The notes: generated from the sequence alone by a model not told the origin. Numbered from the stretch's first letter, positions 18,700 to 27,940 are shown. The stretch is 44,738 nucleotides of DNA from Paracoccaceae bacterium (GCA_017852835.1 JAFMKS010000013.1:1-44738), one strand, 5' to 3'. Translations and numbers: made by a program.

Positions 18700-19068
18700 T
18701 TAGTCCTTTAGCGGCGGAATGCGCGCGATACAGTTTTTTCGGAAATGCTCGGGGCGTTCGCGCCACGGCACAATGCCATCTTCGCTTTGGGCATAGCGTT
18801 CTACGCCCACGGCAATCGCATCCAAATGCGACGTTTCATGCAGGTTTCCATACACATAGGTCCACTTTCCATTGCCCCGCAAAACCATGGAACAGCCTTG
18901 CGAACAATTTGACAGGCATTCGACAGATTTCAGTGTCACGCCATCGGGCAACCCCTGAGCCGTCAGATTATCAAAAAGCTGTTGGCCGGGGCGCGTTTCC
19001 CCCTCTTCCACGGGCAGGCCGCGGCGGCATTTTGTGCAAACCAAAACTTCCACGTTTTTCTGTGTCAC
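18700..19068 (-). CDS. DUF1636 ferredoxin-like metal-binding protein
   Basis: A small cysteine-rich protein of the DUF1636 family, often placed beside cobW in alphaproteobacteria and cyanobacteria; its biochemical role is not established. Cysteines occur as VCTKCRRG near the N terminus and in ECLSNCSQGCSMV, a pattern like a thioredoxin-like 2Fe-2S fold. The chosen start is GTG 19068, eight bases after AAAGGA, giving 122 residues. A longer frame to 19137 would translate part of the leader between gene and riboswitch and is rejected. As the first gene after the riboswitch it is presumably repressed by adenosylcobalamin. Confidence 0.82.
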   Translation of the reverse strand: MTQKNVEVLVCTKCRRGLPVEEGETRPGQQLFDNLTAQGLPDGVTLKSVECLSNCSQGCSMVLRGNGKWTYVYGNLHETSHLDAIAVGVERYAQSEDGIVPWRERPEHFRKNCIARIPPLKD

Positions 19069-19154
19069 GTTTCGTGTCCTTTGTGTTGGGCAAGCGGAAA
19101 GGATGACAGGACGGCACAGGGTGCAGGTTCCAGTCACCGGATCACCTCGCCCGG

Positions 19155-19340
19155 ATGGTTATGTCGGCTGGCAGGTCTCCCGGCTGGCCAAGTGGGTTTT
19201 CCCCTGCGTGAGGCCTTCCCAATCCATGATCAGTGGCGGACACGCGCTTGGTTTACGGTCGCGAGGGCGGCTGCGGCTCACACAAAGTCGTTTGTGCTCT
19301 CGCATTCCCTTTTCACCTGTCCTACATAACAGGCACCAGC
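19155..19340 (-). promoter_or_regulatory. Cobalamin (adenosylcobalamin) riboswitch
   Basis: On the minus strand the leader carries the conserved parts of a cobalamin riboswitch in order. These are AGGTGAAAAGGGAATGCG (about 19302-19319), GCCACTG followed by GGGAAGGC (about 19211-19236), and the B12 box CAGCCGGGAGACCTGCC (about 19171-19187). A closing P1 stem pairs GTTATGT (19324-19330) with ACATAAC (19158-19164). It lies about 90 bases upstream of the DUF1636 start. It should shut off DUF1636-cobW-cobN-cobG-cobH-cobI-cobJ, and perhaps the genes beyond, when cobalamin is plentiful. No second riboswitch is seen for cobO-cobQ. Confidence 0.95.
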
Positions 19341-19346
19341 AGGTGC

Positions 19347-19376
19347 TTATGTCACACCCGCCCCTTCAAAAGTCAA
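19347..19376 (-). promoter_or_regulatory. Candidate promoter of the riboswitch-led cob operon
   Basis: On the minus strand, TTGACT (19371-19376) and ACATAA (19347-19352) are separated by 18 bases. This predicts a transcript start near 19340, just outside the P1 stem of the riboswitch. The -10 lies in an imperfect palindrome, ACATAA-CAG-GCACC-AGCA-GGTGC-TTATGT (19324-19352), which could be an operator or chance. The promoter is inferred from consensus and from its fit to the riboswitch boundary. Confidence 0.5.
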
Positions 19377-19393
19377 CGTGGGAAACACCAAAT

Positions 19394-20020
19394 ATGTCAG
19401 TCACACCCCCAAGCGCCGAGGAACAGGCGCGTCACACCGAAAAAATGAAGAAAATCAAGGCCGCGCGTGACCGTCTAATGGCGGATAAAACCGAAGAAAA
19501 AGGCCTGATTATGGTGCATACGGGCAAGGGCAAGGGGAAATCATCCTCTGGGTTTGGGATGATTCTGCGTTGCATCGCACATGAAATGCCCTGCGCCGTC
19601 GTGCAATTCATCAAAGGCAGCTGGATAACGGGCGAACGCAAACTGTTGACAGAACGTTTCGCGGATGAGGTAAAATTCGTCGTATCAGGCGAAGGTTTCA
19701 CATGGGACACACAGGACAAGGCACGTGATATCGCAGCGGCAGAGGCGGGTTGGGCACAGGCCAAGGCGCTGATCCTTGATCCAAGCATTCAATTTGTTTT
19801 GCTGGATGAAATCAACATCGCCCTGCGCAATGATTATCTGGACATTGATGAGGTTGTGACATTCCTGTTGGAAGAGAAACCAAAAATGACGCATGTCTGC
19901 CTAACAGGGCGCAATGCCAAACCTGAATTGATCGAGGCGGCAGATTTGGTTACCGAAATGGAATTGATCAAACATCCCTTCCGCGATGGCATTAAGGCGC
20001 AATTGGGCGTCGAATTTTAG
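19394..20020 (+). CDS. cobO: Cob(I)yrinic acid a,c-diamide adenosyltransferase CobO
   Basis: CobO transfers the 5'-deoxyadenosyl group from ATP to the cobalt of cobyrinic acid a,c-diamide. The protein begins [18 protein letters not shown] and carries the modified P-loop [26 protein letters not shown] and [15 protein letters not shown], all typical of the CobA/CobO type. ATG 19394 gives 208 residues. The longer open frame upstream runs antisense through the riboswitch and is rejected. It starts 54 bases from the likely start of the divergent transcript and is followed by cobQ after 11 bases. Confidence 0.95.
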   Translation: MSVTPPSAEEQARHTEKMKKIKAARDRLMADKTEEKGLIMVHTGKGKGKSSSGFGMILRCIAHEMPCAVVQFIKGSWITGERKLLTERFADEVKFVVSGEGFTWDTQDKARDIAAAEAGWAQAKALILDPSIQFVLLDEINIALRNDYLDIDEVVTFLLEEKPKMTHVCLTGRNAKPELIEAADLVTEMELIKHPFRDGIKAQLGVEF

Positions 20021-20031
20021 GGGCGCCCGAA

Positions 20032-21477
20032 ATGTCACGCGCCATCATGTTTCAGGGAACAGGATCCAACGTGGGGAAATCCATGTTGGTCGCAGGGATC
20101 GCGCGCGCGTTCAAAAACCGTGGCCTGCGCGTGGCCCCCTTTAAACCGCAAAACATGTCAAACAATGCGGCTGTGACGGTGGACGGTGGTGAAATCGGGC
20201 GTGCGCAGGCATTGCAAGCTTGGGCCGCGGGGTTGGAACCACATACGGATATGAACCCCGTTTTGTTGAAACCTGAAACCGAAACAGGATCACAAATTGT
20301 GGTTCAGGGTAAGCGGTTCGCAACCGTTGCTGCGCGCGGATATAGCGCCGTCAAACCAAAATTAATGGCGCCCGTTCTCGAAAGCTTTCATCGCCTGAAA
20401 TCGCAATATGATTTGGTTCTTGTCGAAGGGGCGGGCAGCCCCGCCGAGGTGAACCTGCGCCAAGGGGATATTGCCAATATGGGGTTTGCACAGGCGGCAG
20501 ATGTACCTGTGGTGCTGTGTGGCGATATCAATCGCGGCGGCGTGATCGCGCAAATCGTAGGCACGCAAAATGTGCTGGATGATGCAGATCGCAGCAAGAT
20601 TTGCGCGTTTCTTATCAATATGTTTCGCGGCGATCCCAGCCTATTTGATGATGGCTATGACCTGATCAAAACAACCACGGGATGGCCTGGTTTGGGGGTG
20701 GTTCCGTGGTTTCCACATGCATGGAAACTGCCCGCAGAGGATGCCATGGACCTGCGCCACAGTGAAAAAGGATCTGCAAAAATTATTTGCCTGTGCCTGT
20801 CGCGCATGGCCAATTTTGATGATCTGGACCCCTTGGGCCAAGAACCAAACGTCGAGCTGATCATGCTACAGGCGGGTCAGGCGATCCCGGGCGCTGCGGA
20901 TTTGGTGATCATCCCGGGCAGCAAATCAACACGCGGCGATTTGCAATTCCTGCGGGATCAAGGTTGGGACATAGATTTGCAGGCCCATGTGCGCCGTGGC
21001 GGATATGTTTTGGGCATTTGTGGCGGGTATCAAATTTTGGGCCGCACCATTGATGATCCTGAGGGGATCGAAGGGGTCGCAGGATCAGATCAGGGTTTGG
21101 GATTATTGCAAAGCGATACGGTGATGACCCCGAACAAGGTGCTAACCCAAGTGAACGCACACCACCGTGCCACCAATCTGGAATTTCAGGGGTATGAAAT
21201 TCATATCGGTCAAACCAAGGGTCCCGATTGCGCCCGCCCCTTTGCCACGATTGACGGACGCGCAGATGGGGCCACATCCGCAGACGGGCGCATCATTGGC
21301 AGTTATCTGCATGGCATGTTCAGCAATGACACCTTTCGCGCCGCGTTTTTGGCGCAACTGGGCATAAAATCCGAATTGGGCAACTATCGCCAAGATGTTG
21401 AAACCACATTGGATCAATTGGCCGCGCATTTGGAACAGCACGTGGATCTGGATGAAATCCTGCGCCTTGCACATTGA
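20032..21477 (+). CDS. cobQ: Cobyric acid synthase CobQ
   Basis: CobQ amidates the b, d, e and g side chains of adenosylcobyrinic acid a,c-diamide with glutamine and ATP, giving cobyric acid. Seen: the N-terminal [17 protein letters not shown]-loop, [26 protein letters not shown], the amidotransferase cysteine in [10 protein letters not shown] and the histidine in SYLHGMF. Length is 481 residues, standard. It follows cobO by 11 bases and must share its transcript. A 406-base stretch without genes follows. Confidence 0.96.
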   Translation: MSRAIMFQGTGSNVGKSMLVAGIARAFKNRGLRVAPFKPQNMSNNAAVTVDGGEIGRAQALQAWAAGLEPHTDMNPVLLKPETETGSQIVVQGKRFATVAARGYSAVKPKLMAPVLESFHRLKSQYDLVLVEGAGSPAEVNLRQGDIANMGFAQAADVPVVLCGDINRGGVIAQIVGTQNVLDDADRSKICAFLINMFRGDPSLFDDGYDLIKTTTGWPGLGVVPWFPHAWKLPAEDAMDLRHSEKGSAKIICLCLSRMANFDDLDPLGQEPNVELIMLQAGQAIPGAADLVIIPGSKSTRGDLQFLRDQGWDIDLQAHVRRGGYVLGICGGYQILGRTIDDPEGIEGVAGSDQGLGLLQSDTVMTPNKVLTQVNAHHRATNLEFQGYEIHIGQTKGPDCARPFATIDGRADGATSADGRIIGSYLHGMFSNDTFRAAFLAQLGIKSELGNYRQDVETTLDQLAAHLEQHVDLDEILRLAH

Positions 21478-21638
21478 TGTCTTCGTGTTCATACGACGCT
21501 GTAGAGGCACAACCTGCCTGACAAGAATTTCTCATAACTCCAATCCTCCTGTTTTGCCTCTGACAAAGCTTCGGTTTGAATAGACAGTCGTCATCAACCA
21601 ATCTTATTCCAACTGATGAGATAAACTTACTTCAGTTA

Positions 21639-21667
21639 TTGCCATTTTCCGTATTTCTTGTGCTAAT
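21639..21667 (+). promoter_or_regulatory. Candidate promoter for a small RNA
   Basis: TTGCCA (21639-21644) is followed after 17 bases by GCTAAT (21662-21667), matching the sigma-70 consensus at 5 of 6 and 4 of 6 positions. The predicted start, about 21675, falls just ahead of the first hairpin at 21681. The match is moderate; the positional fit is what makes it worth noting. Confidence 0.35.
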
Positions 21668-21674
21668 CTACGGT

Positions 21675-21795
21675 TAAGCACACGCCCGTGGGCGGTTAAC
21701 AGGGCTGAGGTGACGAAGCCCCCGCCCTTCGGGACGGGCGTGGGCTGGATCATACGCGATTAGTCTTCGCCACGGCTCAGACCGCGCATGATCTG
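21675..21795 (+). ncRNA. Candidate structured RNA with two stem-loops
   Basis: The first hairpin pairs CACGCCCGT (21681-21689) with ACGGGCGTG (21734-21742), GGGCGG (21690-21695) with CCGCCC (21722-21727), and GGGCT (21702-21706) with AGCCC (21717-21721). The second pairs GATCATACGCG (21748-21758) with CGCGCATGATC (21783-21793), with one mismatch, and GTCT with AGAC inside it. No protein-coding frame explains the block and no T-run follows, so it is not a simple terminator. It could be an independent small RNA or a leader for the SRAP gene at 21884. I do not recognise a known RNA family. The rest of 21478-21883 shows nothing I can assign. Confidence 0.42.
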
Positions 21796-21883
21796 AATGC
21801 ACAAAATCTAAGTCCGATGCTATTGATTATGACGCGTGTTTCACTAGGCTATCGCCATTATACGGACATAGGATTTACGCGCC

Positions 21884-22549
21884 ATGTGTGGACGGTTCAT
21901 TTTAGGGGATAGCAATTGGGCGGCCTATCATGATGCGTTGTCGATTTTGCAAGGTGTTCTTGGAAACATCAGCCACAATATCAAACCCACGCAATCTGTC
22001 AGCATGGCCTATATGTACAATGACATCCTGCGGGCGGATGCGGCGCGGTGGTGGTTTGTGCCCCATTGGCATCGCGGCCCCGCCACGGATTGGAAGGCGA
22101 CAACCTTTAACACCAAAATCGAAACCGCCCATGAAAAGCCCAGCTTTCGCACCGCATGGGAACGGGGCCGCTGTATCATCCCTGCCTCGGGATATTACGA
22201 ATGGACGGGGGCAAAGGGACAAAAAACCCCGTGGTTCATCAGCCCCCAAACCAACCTGCCTGTTTTCTTTTTTGCAGGGCTTTACGCCCCCTTGGCCGAA
22301 GGCGGGATGAGCTGTTCCATCCTAACGCGCCCCGCCCTGCCCGAACTGGAACACCTACATCCCCGCATGCCCGTGATGTTGTCAGGGGATGAATTGATGC
22401 CATGGTTGCGTCATGGCGCAACGGATGACGATGTGCGCAATCACTTTGGCCTTTCGTGGTCAGGGCAGATGAACATGCACCCCGTGCGCCCCTTTGGCAT
22501 TCGTGATGATGATCCCAGCCTGATCGAACAGGACGGGTTTGGGTTTTAG
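21884..22549 (+). CDS. SRAP-domain protein (YedK/HMCES family)
   Basis: Family members crosslink covalently to abasic sites in single-stranded DNA through Cys2 and protect them during replication. Seen: the N-terminal MCGRF with Cys2, the conserved PASGYYEWTG with the catalytic-region Glu, and LHPRMPVML with the active-site His. Length is 221 residues, typical. It lies directly upstream of the SOS mutasome operon on the same strand, which suggests a shared role in DNA-damage tolerance, but no SOS box was found in front of it. The annotation 'SOS response-associated peptidase' is the older name. Confidence 0.93.
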   Translation: MCGRFILGDSNWAAYHDALSILQGVLGNISHNIKPTQSVSMAYMYNDILRADAARWWFVPHWHRGPATDWKATTFNTKIETAHEKPSFRTAWERGRCIIPASGYYEWTGAKGQKTPWFISPQTNLPVFFFAGLYAPLAEGGMSCSILTRPALPELEHLHPRMPVMLSGDELMPWLRHGATDDDVRNHFGLSWSGQMNMHPVRPFGIRDDDPSLIEQDGFGF

Positions 22550-22627
22550 GACCTTCAGGGGTAAACGGCAATGTATCGGGGTCTGCCCCTAACAAATGTA
22601 TATTCAAAACACTTTTGGATAGGGGAA

Positions 22628-22656
22628 TTGAAATGAGAACAAAAAGTGAACATAAT
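22628..22656 (+). promoter_or_regulatory. SOS promoter with LexA box in the spacer
   Basis: TTGAAA (22628-22633) and CATAAT (22651-22656) are 17 bases apart, a near-consensus sigma-70 promoter. The spacer and the first base of the -10 hold GAAC-N7-GAAC (22637-22651), the reverse-complement form of the alphaproteobacterial LexA site GTTC-N7-GTTC. LexA bound here would block RNA polymerase. The predicted start is about 22663-22665, on or next to the imuA ATG. Confidence 0.85.
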
Positions 22657-22663
22657 GTTTTTC

Positions 22664-23215
22664 ATGCTGCTACGATTCTCTGATATTTTCCCGCTAAAAC
22701 GCGGACGCGCGCATGAGGTGACGGGACCCAGTGCGCCTGTTTTTGCGGGAATTTCCGTTGGATTATCACGCATGCCTGCATTTTGGTTCGTCGAAGATTG
22801 GATGCACGAAACCCTTAATCCAATGGGGTTGATCCCCTATTGCGATCCACATCACATTTTAATTGGAAAGTGCCCCACGCCCACAGATGTTTTGGCCGCA
22901 ACAGAAGAGGCGCTGCGCTCGGGCGTGGTGCCCTATGTCATCGCCGAGATTAGCAAACCCCTGACCCTAAAGGCAGGGCGGCGATTGCAATTGGCCGCAG
23001 GTCAGGGGCGCGCCACGGGGATTATGATTATCCCCCAGGGCATGGGCAGCAATGCGGCCCAAACCCGCTGGGACGCACGCCCCAAGTTTTCCACCCCAAA
23101 CGATGCCTTAATGCAGTGGTCTTTGGTTAAAAACAAATCTGGCACCGTGGCCAGTTGGGATGTTCGCTGGAATGAAGAAACGCATCATATCTCTGTGGTT
23201 CCCAAGGCTGCATAG
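22664..23215 (+). CDS. imuA: ImuA, SOS mutasome accessory protein
   Basis: ImuA is the RecA/SulA-like partner of ImuB and DnaE2 in damage-induced translesion synthesis. The protein has the family's PLKRGRAHEVTGP opening and RRLQLAAGQGRATGIMI, WDARPKFSTPND and the C-terminal WDVRWNEETHH. Upstream in-frame GTG (22646) and ATG (22655) lie inside the LexA box or -10 element, so ATG 22664 is the first start that could be transcribed; it is probably leaderless. That gives 183 residues. It overlaps imuB by 44 bases. Confidence 0.86.
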   Translation: MLLRFSDIFPLKRGRAHEVTGPSAPVFAGISVGLSRMPAFWFVEDWMHETLNPMGLIPYCDPHHILIGKCPTPTDVLAATEEALRSGVVPYVIAEISKPLTLKAGRRLQLAAGQGRATGIMIIPQGMGSNAAQTRWDARPKFSTPNDALMQWSLVKNKSGTVASWDVRWNEETHHISVVPKAA

Positions 23216-24638
23216 CGATCGCATTTTGCGACGTCAGCCAATGACAGGACCCTTTGCGGTGACCGCACATGCGCAGAACACCGACCGTCTGCTCTGCGTC
23301 AACCAAGAGGCGCAGAGCGCAGGGTTGGAACGTGGCATGTCCCTGTCTGATGCGCATGCGCTCTGCCCCAGTTTGCGCAGCGAACCCCATCACCCCCAAG
23401 CAGATCAATATTTCCTAAGCGGGCTAAGCCGTTGGGCACGGCGCTATTGCCCTTGGGTCGCCCAAGACGGTGGGGACGGGTTGTTAATGGACATCACAGG
23501 ATCCGCACATTTATTTGGCGGGGAAGAGGCCATGTTAAATGATCTGGGCCATCGTTTGGGTCATGCCCGCCTGAACGCGCGATGGGGGGTTGCGGATACG
23601 CGGGGGGCGGCATGGGCATTGGCGCATTATCGCCCCGGCATTGCCGCGATGGGCGAGACAGAGCGTGCCTTAAATTCACTGCCTGTGGCCGCCCTGCGGA
23701 TCGCCCCACAAGAGGATGTGACATTACAGCGTTTGGGGGTGAAAACCATTGGACAGTTAACCAAACTGCCCCGCGCCACCCTTGGGCAGCGCTTTGGCGC
23801 CTCGGTTCTTATGCGGTTGGATCAGGCATTGGGCACACATGGCGAAACCATTTCCCCCGAGGCAGAGGCCCCCGTCTATGCAACCCGCCTGACCTTTCCC
23901 GAACCCATTGGGTTGAGTTCGGATGTCATGGCCGCACTGGAACGATTGCTGCCTGCGCTCTGTGCAAAATTGCGCGATCACCAAATGGGTGCGCGCACCA
24001 TGCTGTTGATTTGTCGTCGCGTGGATGGACAGGATCAGCAGGTTGAATTGCGCCTTGCGCGACCCTTGCGGGATGCTGCGCGTATTCAACCCCTGTTCGA
24101 ACGTGGTGTTGGCACCATTGATGCGGGGTTCGGAATTGACCAACTGCGGCTGGTCGCAACCCAAGTGGAACATTTGGCCGTCGAACAAATCGCCCATCAC
24201 GCCCCACAATCCCAAGATGGGTTACATGATCTGATCACGCGATTGGGAAATCGGATTGGGTTGGACAATATTCAGCGGTTTTTACCCGCAGATAGCCATA
24301 TCCCCGAGCGCAGTTTTAAAATCGCCGCCGCCGCATGGAGCGAGCCAAGCGGCACATGGGTCAGCCCCGCGCCCCGCCCCATTCGCATCTTTCCCCCAGA
24401 GGGGATCGCCGCGACAGGCAATGCGCCCCCCAAACGATTTCGCTGGCGCCGTCAATCCTTGGCCACGGCGCGGGCAACAGGGCCCGAACGCATTGCACCT
24501 GAATGGTGGTTGATGGACGAAAATTGGCGCAGTGGGATGCGCGATTATTGGCGCATTGAAACACAACAAGGGCGCCGTTTGTGGATGTTTTACACCCCGC
24601 AAAACCCAGGGTGGTTCGTACATGGGGAATTTGCGTGA
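23172..24638 (+). CDS. imuB: ImuB, catalytically inactive Y-family polymerase homologue
   Basis: ImuB acts as a hub that brings DnaE2 to the sliding clamp during mutagenic repair. It has the Y-family fold but lacks the metal-binding acidic residues: the usual SIDEAYLD motif is replaced by LLMDITGSAHLFGG, and the N-terminal DMDAFYASVE motif is absent (SLWFPRLHSDRI instead). A helix-hairpin-helix-like segment, LQRLGVKTIGQLTKLPR, follows. ATG 23172 (MKKRIISLWF) gives 488 residues and matches family N termini. It overlaps imuA and its stop overlaps the dnaE2 GTG. Confidence 0.92.
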   Translation: MKKRIISLWFPRLHSDRILRRQPMTGPFAVTAHAQNTDRLLCVNQEAQSAGLERGMSLSDAHALCPSLRSEPHHPQADQYFLSGLSRWARRYCPWVAQDGGDGLLMDITGSAHLFGGEEAMLNDLGHRLGHARLNARWGVADTRGAAWALAHYRPGIAAMGETERALNSLPVAALRIAPQEDVTLQRLGVKTIGQLTKLPRATLGQRFGASVLMRLDQALGTHGETISPEAEAPVYATRLTFPEPIGLSSDVMAALERLLPALCAKLRDHQMGARTMLLICRRVDGQDQQVELRLARPLRDAARIQPLFERGVGTIDAGFGIDQLRLVATQVEHLAVEQIAHHAPQSQDGLHDLITRLGNRIGLDNIQRFLPADSHIPERSFKIAAAAWSEPSGTWVSPAPRPIRIFPPEGIAATGNAPPKRFRWRRQSLATARATGPERIAPEWWLMDENWRSGMRDYWRIETQQGRRLWMFYTPQNPGWFVHGEFA

Positions 24639-27600
24639 TCTATAGCGAACTGTGTACAACCAGCAATTTCACATTTTTACGCGGGGCCTCCCACCCCGAG
24701 GAATTGGTCACACGTGCGGCCGATTTGGGATTGTCGGCCATTGCCATTACCGATCACAACAGCCTTGCAGGGGTTGTGCGGGCCTATGCCGCGTTAAAAG
24801 AGCTGCGGCGCAATATGGATGAAATCACCATCAGATCGACAAAACGTGTTGATCCCAGCAGCCGAGAGGAACTCCAAGGCCAAGACATCACCCTGCATGG
24901 GGATCACCTGCCCAAATTGATTATCGGGGCGCGCCTGATCCTAGAAGATAGTGATGTGGATTGGGTGGCCCTGCCCCGTGATCGCAAAGCCTATGAAGCG
25001 CTGTCACGGCTTTTGACGCTTGGAAAGCGGCGCAGTGAAAAAGGATCTTGTCAGCTTTATTACGCGGATGTTTTAGAGGGGGCACAGGGTATGATCCTGA
25101 TCGCCCTGCCCCACACGCTTGAACAAGAGGCCAGCGCACATATCCGTCAGATGGCGCGCCGCTATCCTGGACATGTCTATTTGGGGGCCGCCCCCCGATA
25201 TGACGGATCGGATCAGGAATATTTCAACGCCTGTCAAACCCTTGCCCATAGTACGGCCGCCCCCATGGTCGCGGTTGGCGATATCCTGATGCATCATGGA
25301 TCGCGCCGCCAATTGGCCGATGTTCTGACCTGTATTCGCGAAGGATGCCGCATTGATAACATTGGCACACGGGCCCTGCCCAATAGCGAACGGCGCCTAA
25401 AATCCCCTGCCGATATGGCGCGCCTGTTTCGTCATCATCCTGCCGCCCTGCGCCGCACGCAGGAAATCGCGGACAAATGCGCGTTTTGTCTGTCGGAATT
25501 ATCCTATGAATATCCCGATGAAATCACCGATGGCGAAGATGCCCAAAGCCGTTTGGAACGTCTAAGTGAGGCGGGGTTAAATTGGCGATATCCAAACGGT
25601 GTCACCGACCAAGTCCGCGCCCTTGCGATCAAGGAATTGGCATTGGTGAAACGATTGGGATTTGCGGCCTATTTCCTAACGGTACATGACATTGTGCAAT
25701 TCGCAAAATCCCAAGGTATCCTCTGTCAGGGGCGCGGATCGGCGGCCAATTCCATTTTGTGCTATGCCTTGGGTGTGACGGATGTGGGGCCTGAAACGAT
25801 CACCATGGTGTTTGAACGCTTTATGTCGGAATACCGCGGCGAACCCCCTGACATCGACGTTGATTTTGAACATGAACGCCGCGAAGAGGTGATCCAACAT
25901 ATCTATGAAAAATATGGACGCGAACGTGCCGGGCTGTGCGCCACAGTGGTGCATTTCAGAACCCGCGCCGCCATTCGTGAGGTGGGCAAGGTTATGGGCC
26001 TGTCCCAAGATGTCCTTAGCAACCTAAGCGGACAGATTTGGGGATCCTATAGCCGCGGTGAAATCGGAGAAGAGCGATTGCGCGCCGTGGGATTGGACCC
26101 AAGTGATCCGCGCCTGATGCAAACCCTGCGCCTGATTGGAGAATTGATCGGATTTCCCCGTCACCTAAGCCAGCATGTCGGCGGATTTATCATCACCAAA
26201 GGACGTTTGGATCATCTATGCCCCATTGAAAATGCGGCCATGGAGGATCGCACAATCATCGAATGGGATAAGGATGACATCGACACTCTTGGGATTTTAA
26301 AGGTGGATATTTTGTCATTGGGCATGCTGACTTGCATCCGCAAATCCTTTGATTTGATCACCCAGCATGAGGGCGAAACCCTAAGTATTGGCACCATCCC
26401 ACAAGAGGATAAGGACACCTATGACATGCTGTGTCGCGCCGATGCGATTGGGGTGTTTCAGGTGGAAAGCCGCGCACAGATGAATTTCTTGCCCCGCATG
26501 AAACCGCAAACCTTTTATGATCTGGTGATCGAGGTTGCGATTGTGCGCCCCGGTCCCATTCAGGGGGGCATGGTGCACCCCTATATCAATCGCCGCCAAG
26601 GCAAAGAGGCGATTGAATATCCATCAGGTGCCCTGCAAGAAGTGCTTGGCAAAACATTTGGCGTGCCCCTATTTCAGGAGCAAGCCATGCAAATCGCGGT
26701 GGTTGGCGCAGGCTTTAGCCCAGAAGAGGCAGACCACCTGCGCAGGTCGCTGGCCACGTTCCGAAAAATGGGTACCATCGGAACCTTTCGCGATCGTTTT
26801 GTGCGCGGCATGTTGGAACGCGGATATGAGGAAGATTTTGCGGTCCGCTGTTTTTCACAGATCGAAGGGTTTGGGGAATATGGTTTCCCCGAAAGCCATG
26901 CCGCGGCCTTTGCCATGCTGGCCTATGTTTCGGCCTGGTTAAAACGGCATCACCCTGCGGTCTTTGCCTGTGCGCTTTTGAATTCACAGCCGATGGGATT
27001 TTATGCGCCCGCGCAAATCGTGCGGGATGCACGTGAACACGGCATCGAAATTCGCCCCATTTGCGTCAACAATTCCAACTGGGACAACCATCTGGAACGG
27101 CGTAGCGATGGGCGTTTGGCTCTGCGCTTGGGGTTTCGACAAATCAAAGGGATGAAGCAAGAGGACGCAGAATGGATCAGCGCCTGTCGCGGCAATGGGT
27201 ATTATGACATCCCCAGCCTATGGTTGCGTGCGGGCCTTGCGCCCGCGGCCTTGGAACGTTTGGCCGAGGCAGATGCCTTTGGCGGTATGGGGCTTAATCG
27301 GCGCGATGCCTTATGGCGGATCAAATCCATCCGTGCGGACAAACCGCTTCCCCTGCTCAGTGATCCAATGGATGGCGAGGCGATCTATGAACCAGGTGTT
27401 GATCTGCCCACTATGAATTTGGGCGAAGAGGTGGTTGAGGATTACGTGTCCATCCGCATGTCCCTGCGCGCCCATCCTGTTGAATTACTGCGTCCCCTGC
27501 TCATAGGATTAACGCCACATGCGGAATTGACCCATATTCCATTGGGGCCTGTGGATGTCTGTGGTTTGGTGATCACACGCCAACGCCCAGGCACAGCATC

Positions 27601-27940
27601 AGGGGTGATTTTCCTAACGCTTGAGGATGAAACAGGGGTCAGCAATGTGGTTGTCTGGCCCAAGGTTTATGAACAATTTCGCACCGCGGTGATTGGCGGG
27701 CGTTTGTTGCGTGTGCGCGGGTATTTACAGCGCGAAGGCATCGTTGTGCATGTCATCGCCCAAGAGGTTCAGGACCTATCGCCCAAATTGGCCGAACTAG
27801 GCCACCCGCGCGATGATGCCATCGGGATTACCGACCCCAAAACGGATGAGGCCCCGCGCCCCGCCACGCCAAAGCCACGCAATGCATGGCACCCAAGGGA
27901 TCAGGCGAAAAAGCTATTTCCAAGTCGAGATTTTCATTAA
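24635..27940 (+). CDS. dnaE2: Error-prone DNA polymerase III alpha subunit DnaE2
   Basis: DnaE2 is the C-family polymerase that carries out SOS mutagenesis with ImuA and ImuB. Seen: the PHP domain at the N terminus (YSELCTTSNFTFLRGASHPE, ITDHNSLAG), the polymerase core with CQGRGSAANSILCYALG and the acidic GEPPDIDVDFEHERREE, a helix-hairpin-helix region, and an OB fold near the end (GLVITRQRPGTA). The C-terminal FPSRDFH is typical. The GTG at 24635 overlaps the imuB stop as GTGA and gives 1,101 residues; no ATG fits without cutting the PHP domain. Confidence 0.95.
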   Translation: MIYSELCTTSNFTFLRGASHPEELVTRAADLGLSAIAITDHNSLAGVVRAYAALKELRRNMDEITIRSTKRVDPSSREELQGQDITLHGDHLPKLIIGARLILEDSDVDWVALPRDRKAYEALSRLLTLGKRRSEKGSCQLYYADVLEGAQGMILIALPHTLEQEASAHIRQMARRYPGHVYLGAAPRYDGSDQEYFNACQTLAHSTAAPMVAVGDILMHHGSRRQLADVLTCIREGCRIDNIGTRALPNSERRLKSPADMARLFRHHPAALRRTQEIADKCAFCLSELSYEYPDEITDGEDAQSRLERLSEAGLNWRYPNGVTDQVRALAIKELALVKRLGFAAYFLTVHDIVQFAKSQGILCQGRGSAANSILCYALGVTDVGPETITMVFERFMSEYRGEPPDIDVDFEHERREEVIQHIYEKYGRERAGLCATVVHFRTRAAIREVGKVMGLSQDVLSNLSGQIWGSYSRGEIGEERLRAVGLDPSDPRLMQTLRLIGELIGFPRHLSQHVGGFIITKGRLDHLCPIENAAMEDRTIIEWDKDDIDTLGILKVDILSLGMLTCIRKSFDLITQHEGETLSIGTIPQEDKDTYDMLCRADAIGVFQVESRAQMNFLPRMKPQTFYDLVIEVAIVRPGPIQGGMVHPYINRRQGKEAIEYPSGALQEVLGKTFGVPLFQEQAMQIAVVGAGFSPEEADHLRRSLATFRKMGTIGTFRDRFVRGMLERGYEEDFAVRCFSQIEGFGEYGFPESHAAAFAMLAYVSAWLKRHHPAVFACALLNSQPMGFYAPAQIVRDAREHGIEIRPICVNNSNWDNHLERRSDGRLALRLGFRQIKGMKQEDAEWISACRGNGYYDIPSLWLRAGLAPAALERLAEADAFGGMGLNRRDALWRIKSIRADKPLPLLSDPMDGEAIYEPGVDLPTMNLGEEVVEDYVSIRMSLRAHPVELLRPLLIGLTPHAELTHIPLGPVDVCGLVITRQRPGTASGVIFLTLEDETGVSNVVVWPKVYEQFRTAVIGGRLLRVRGYLQREGIVVHVIAQEVQDLSPKLAELGHPRDDAIGITDPKTDEAPRPATPKPRNAWHPRDQAKKLFPSRDFH

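Noticed and set aside
19069-19137. N-terminal extension of the DUF1636 gene to 19137
   Set aside because: It covers leader sequence; the GTG at 19068 has a well-spaced AAAGGA and family similarity starts there.
19034-19393. In-frame 120-codon extension of cobO upstream of ATG 19394
   Set aside because: It runs antisense through the cobalamin riboswitch, and homology to CobO begins only after 19394.
21675-21745. First hairpin at 21681-21742 as a simple cobQ terminator
   Set aside because: It is about 200 bases past cobQ, has large ordered bulges and no following T-run; an RNA element fits better.
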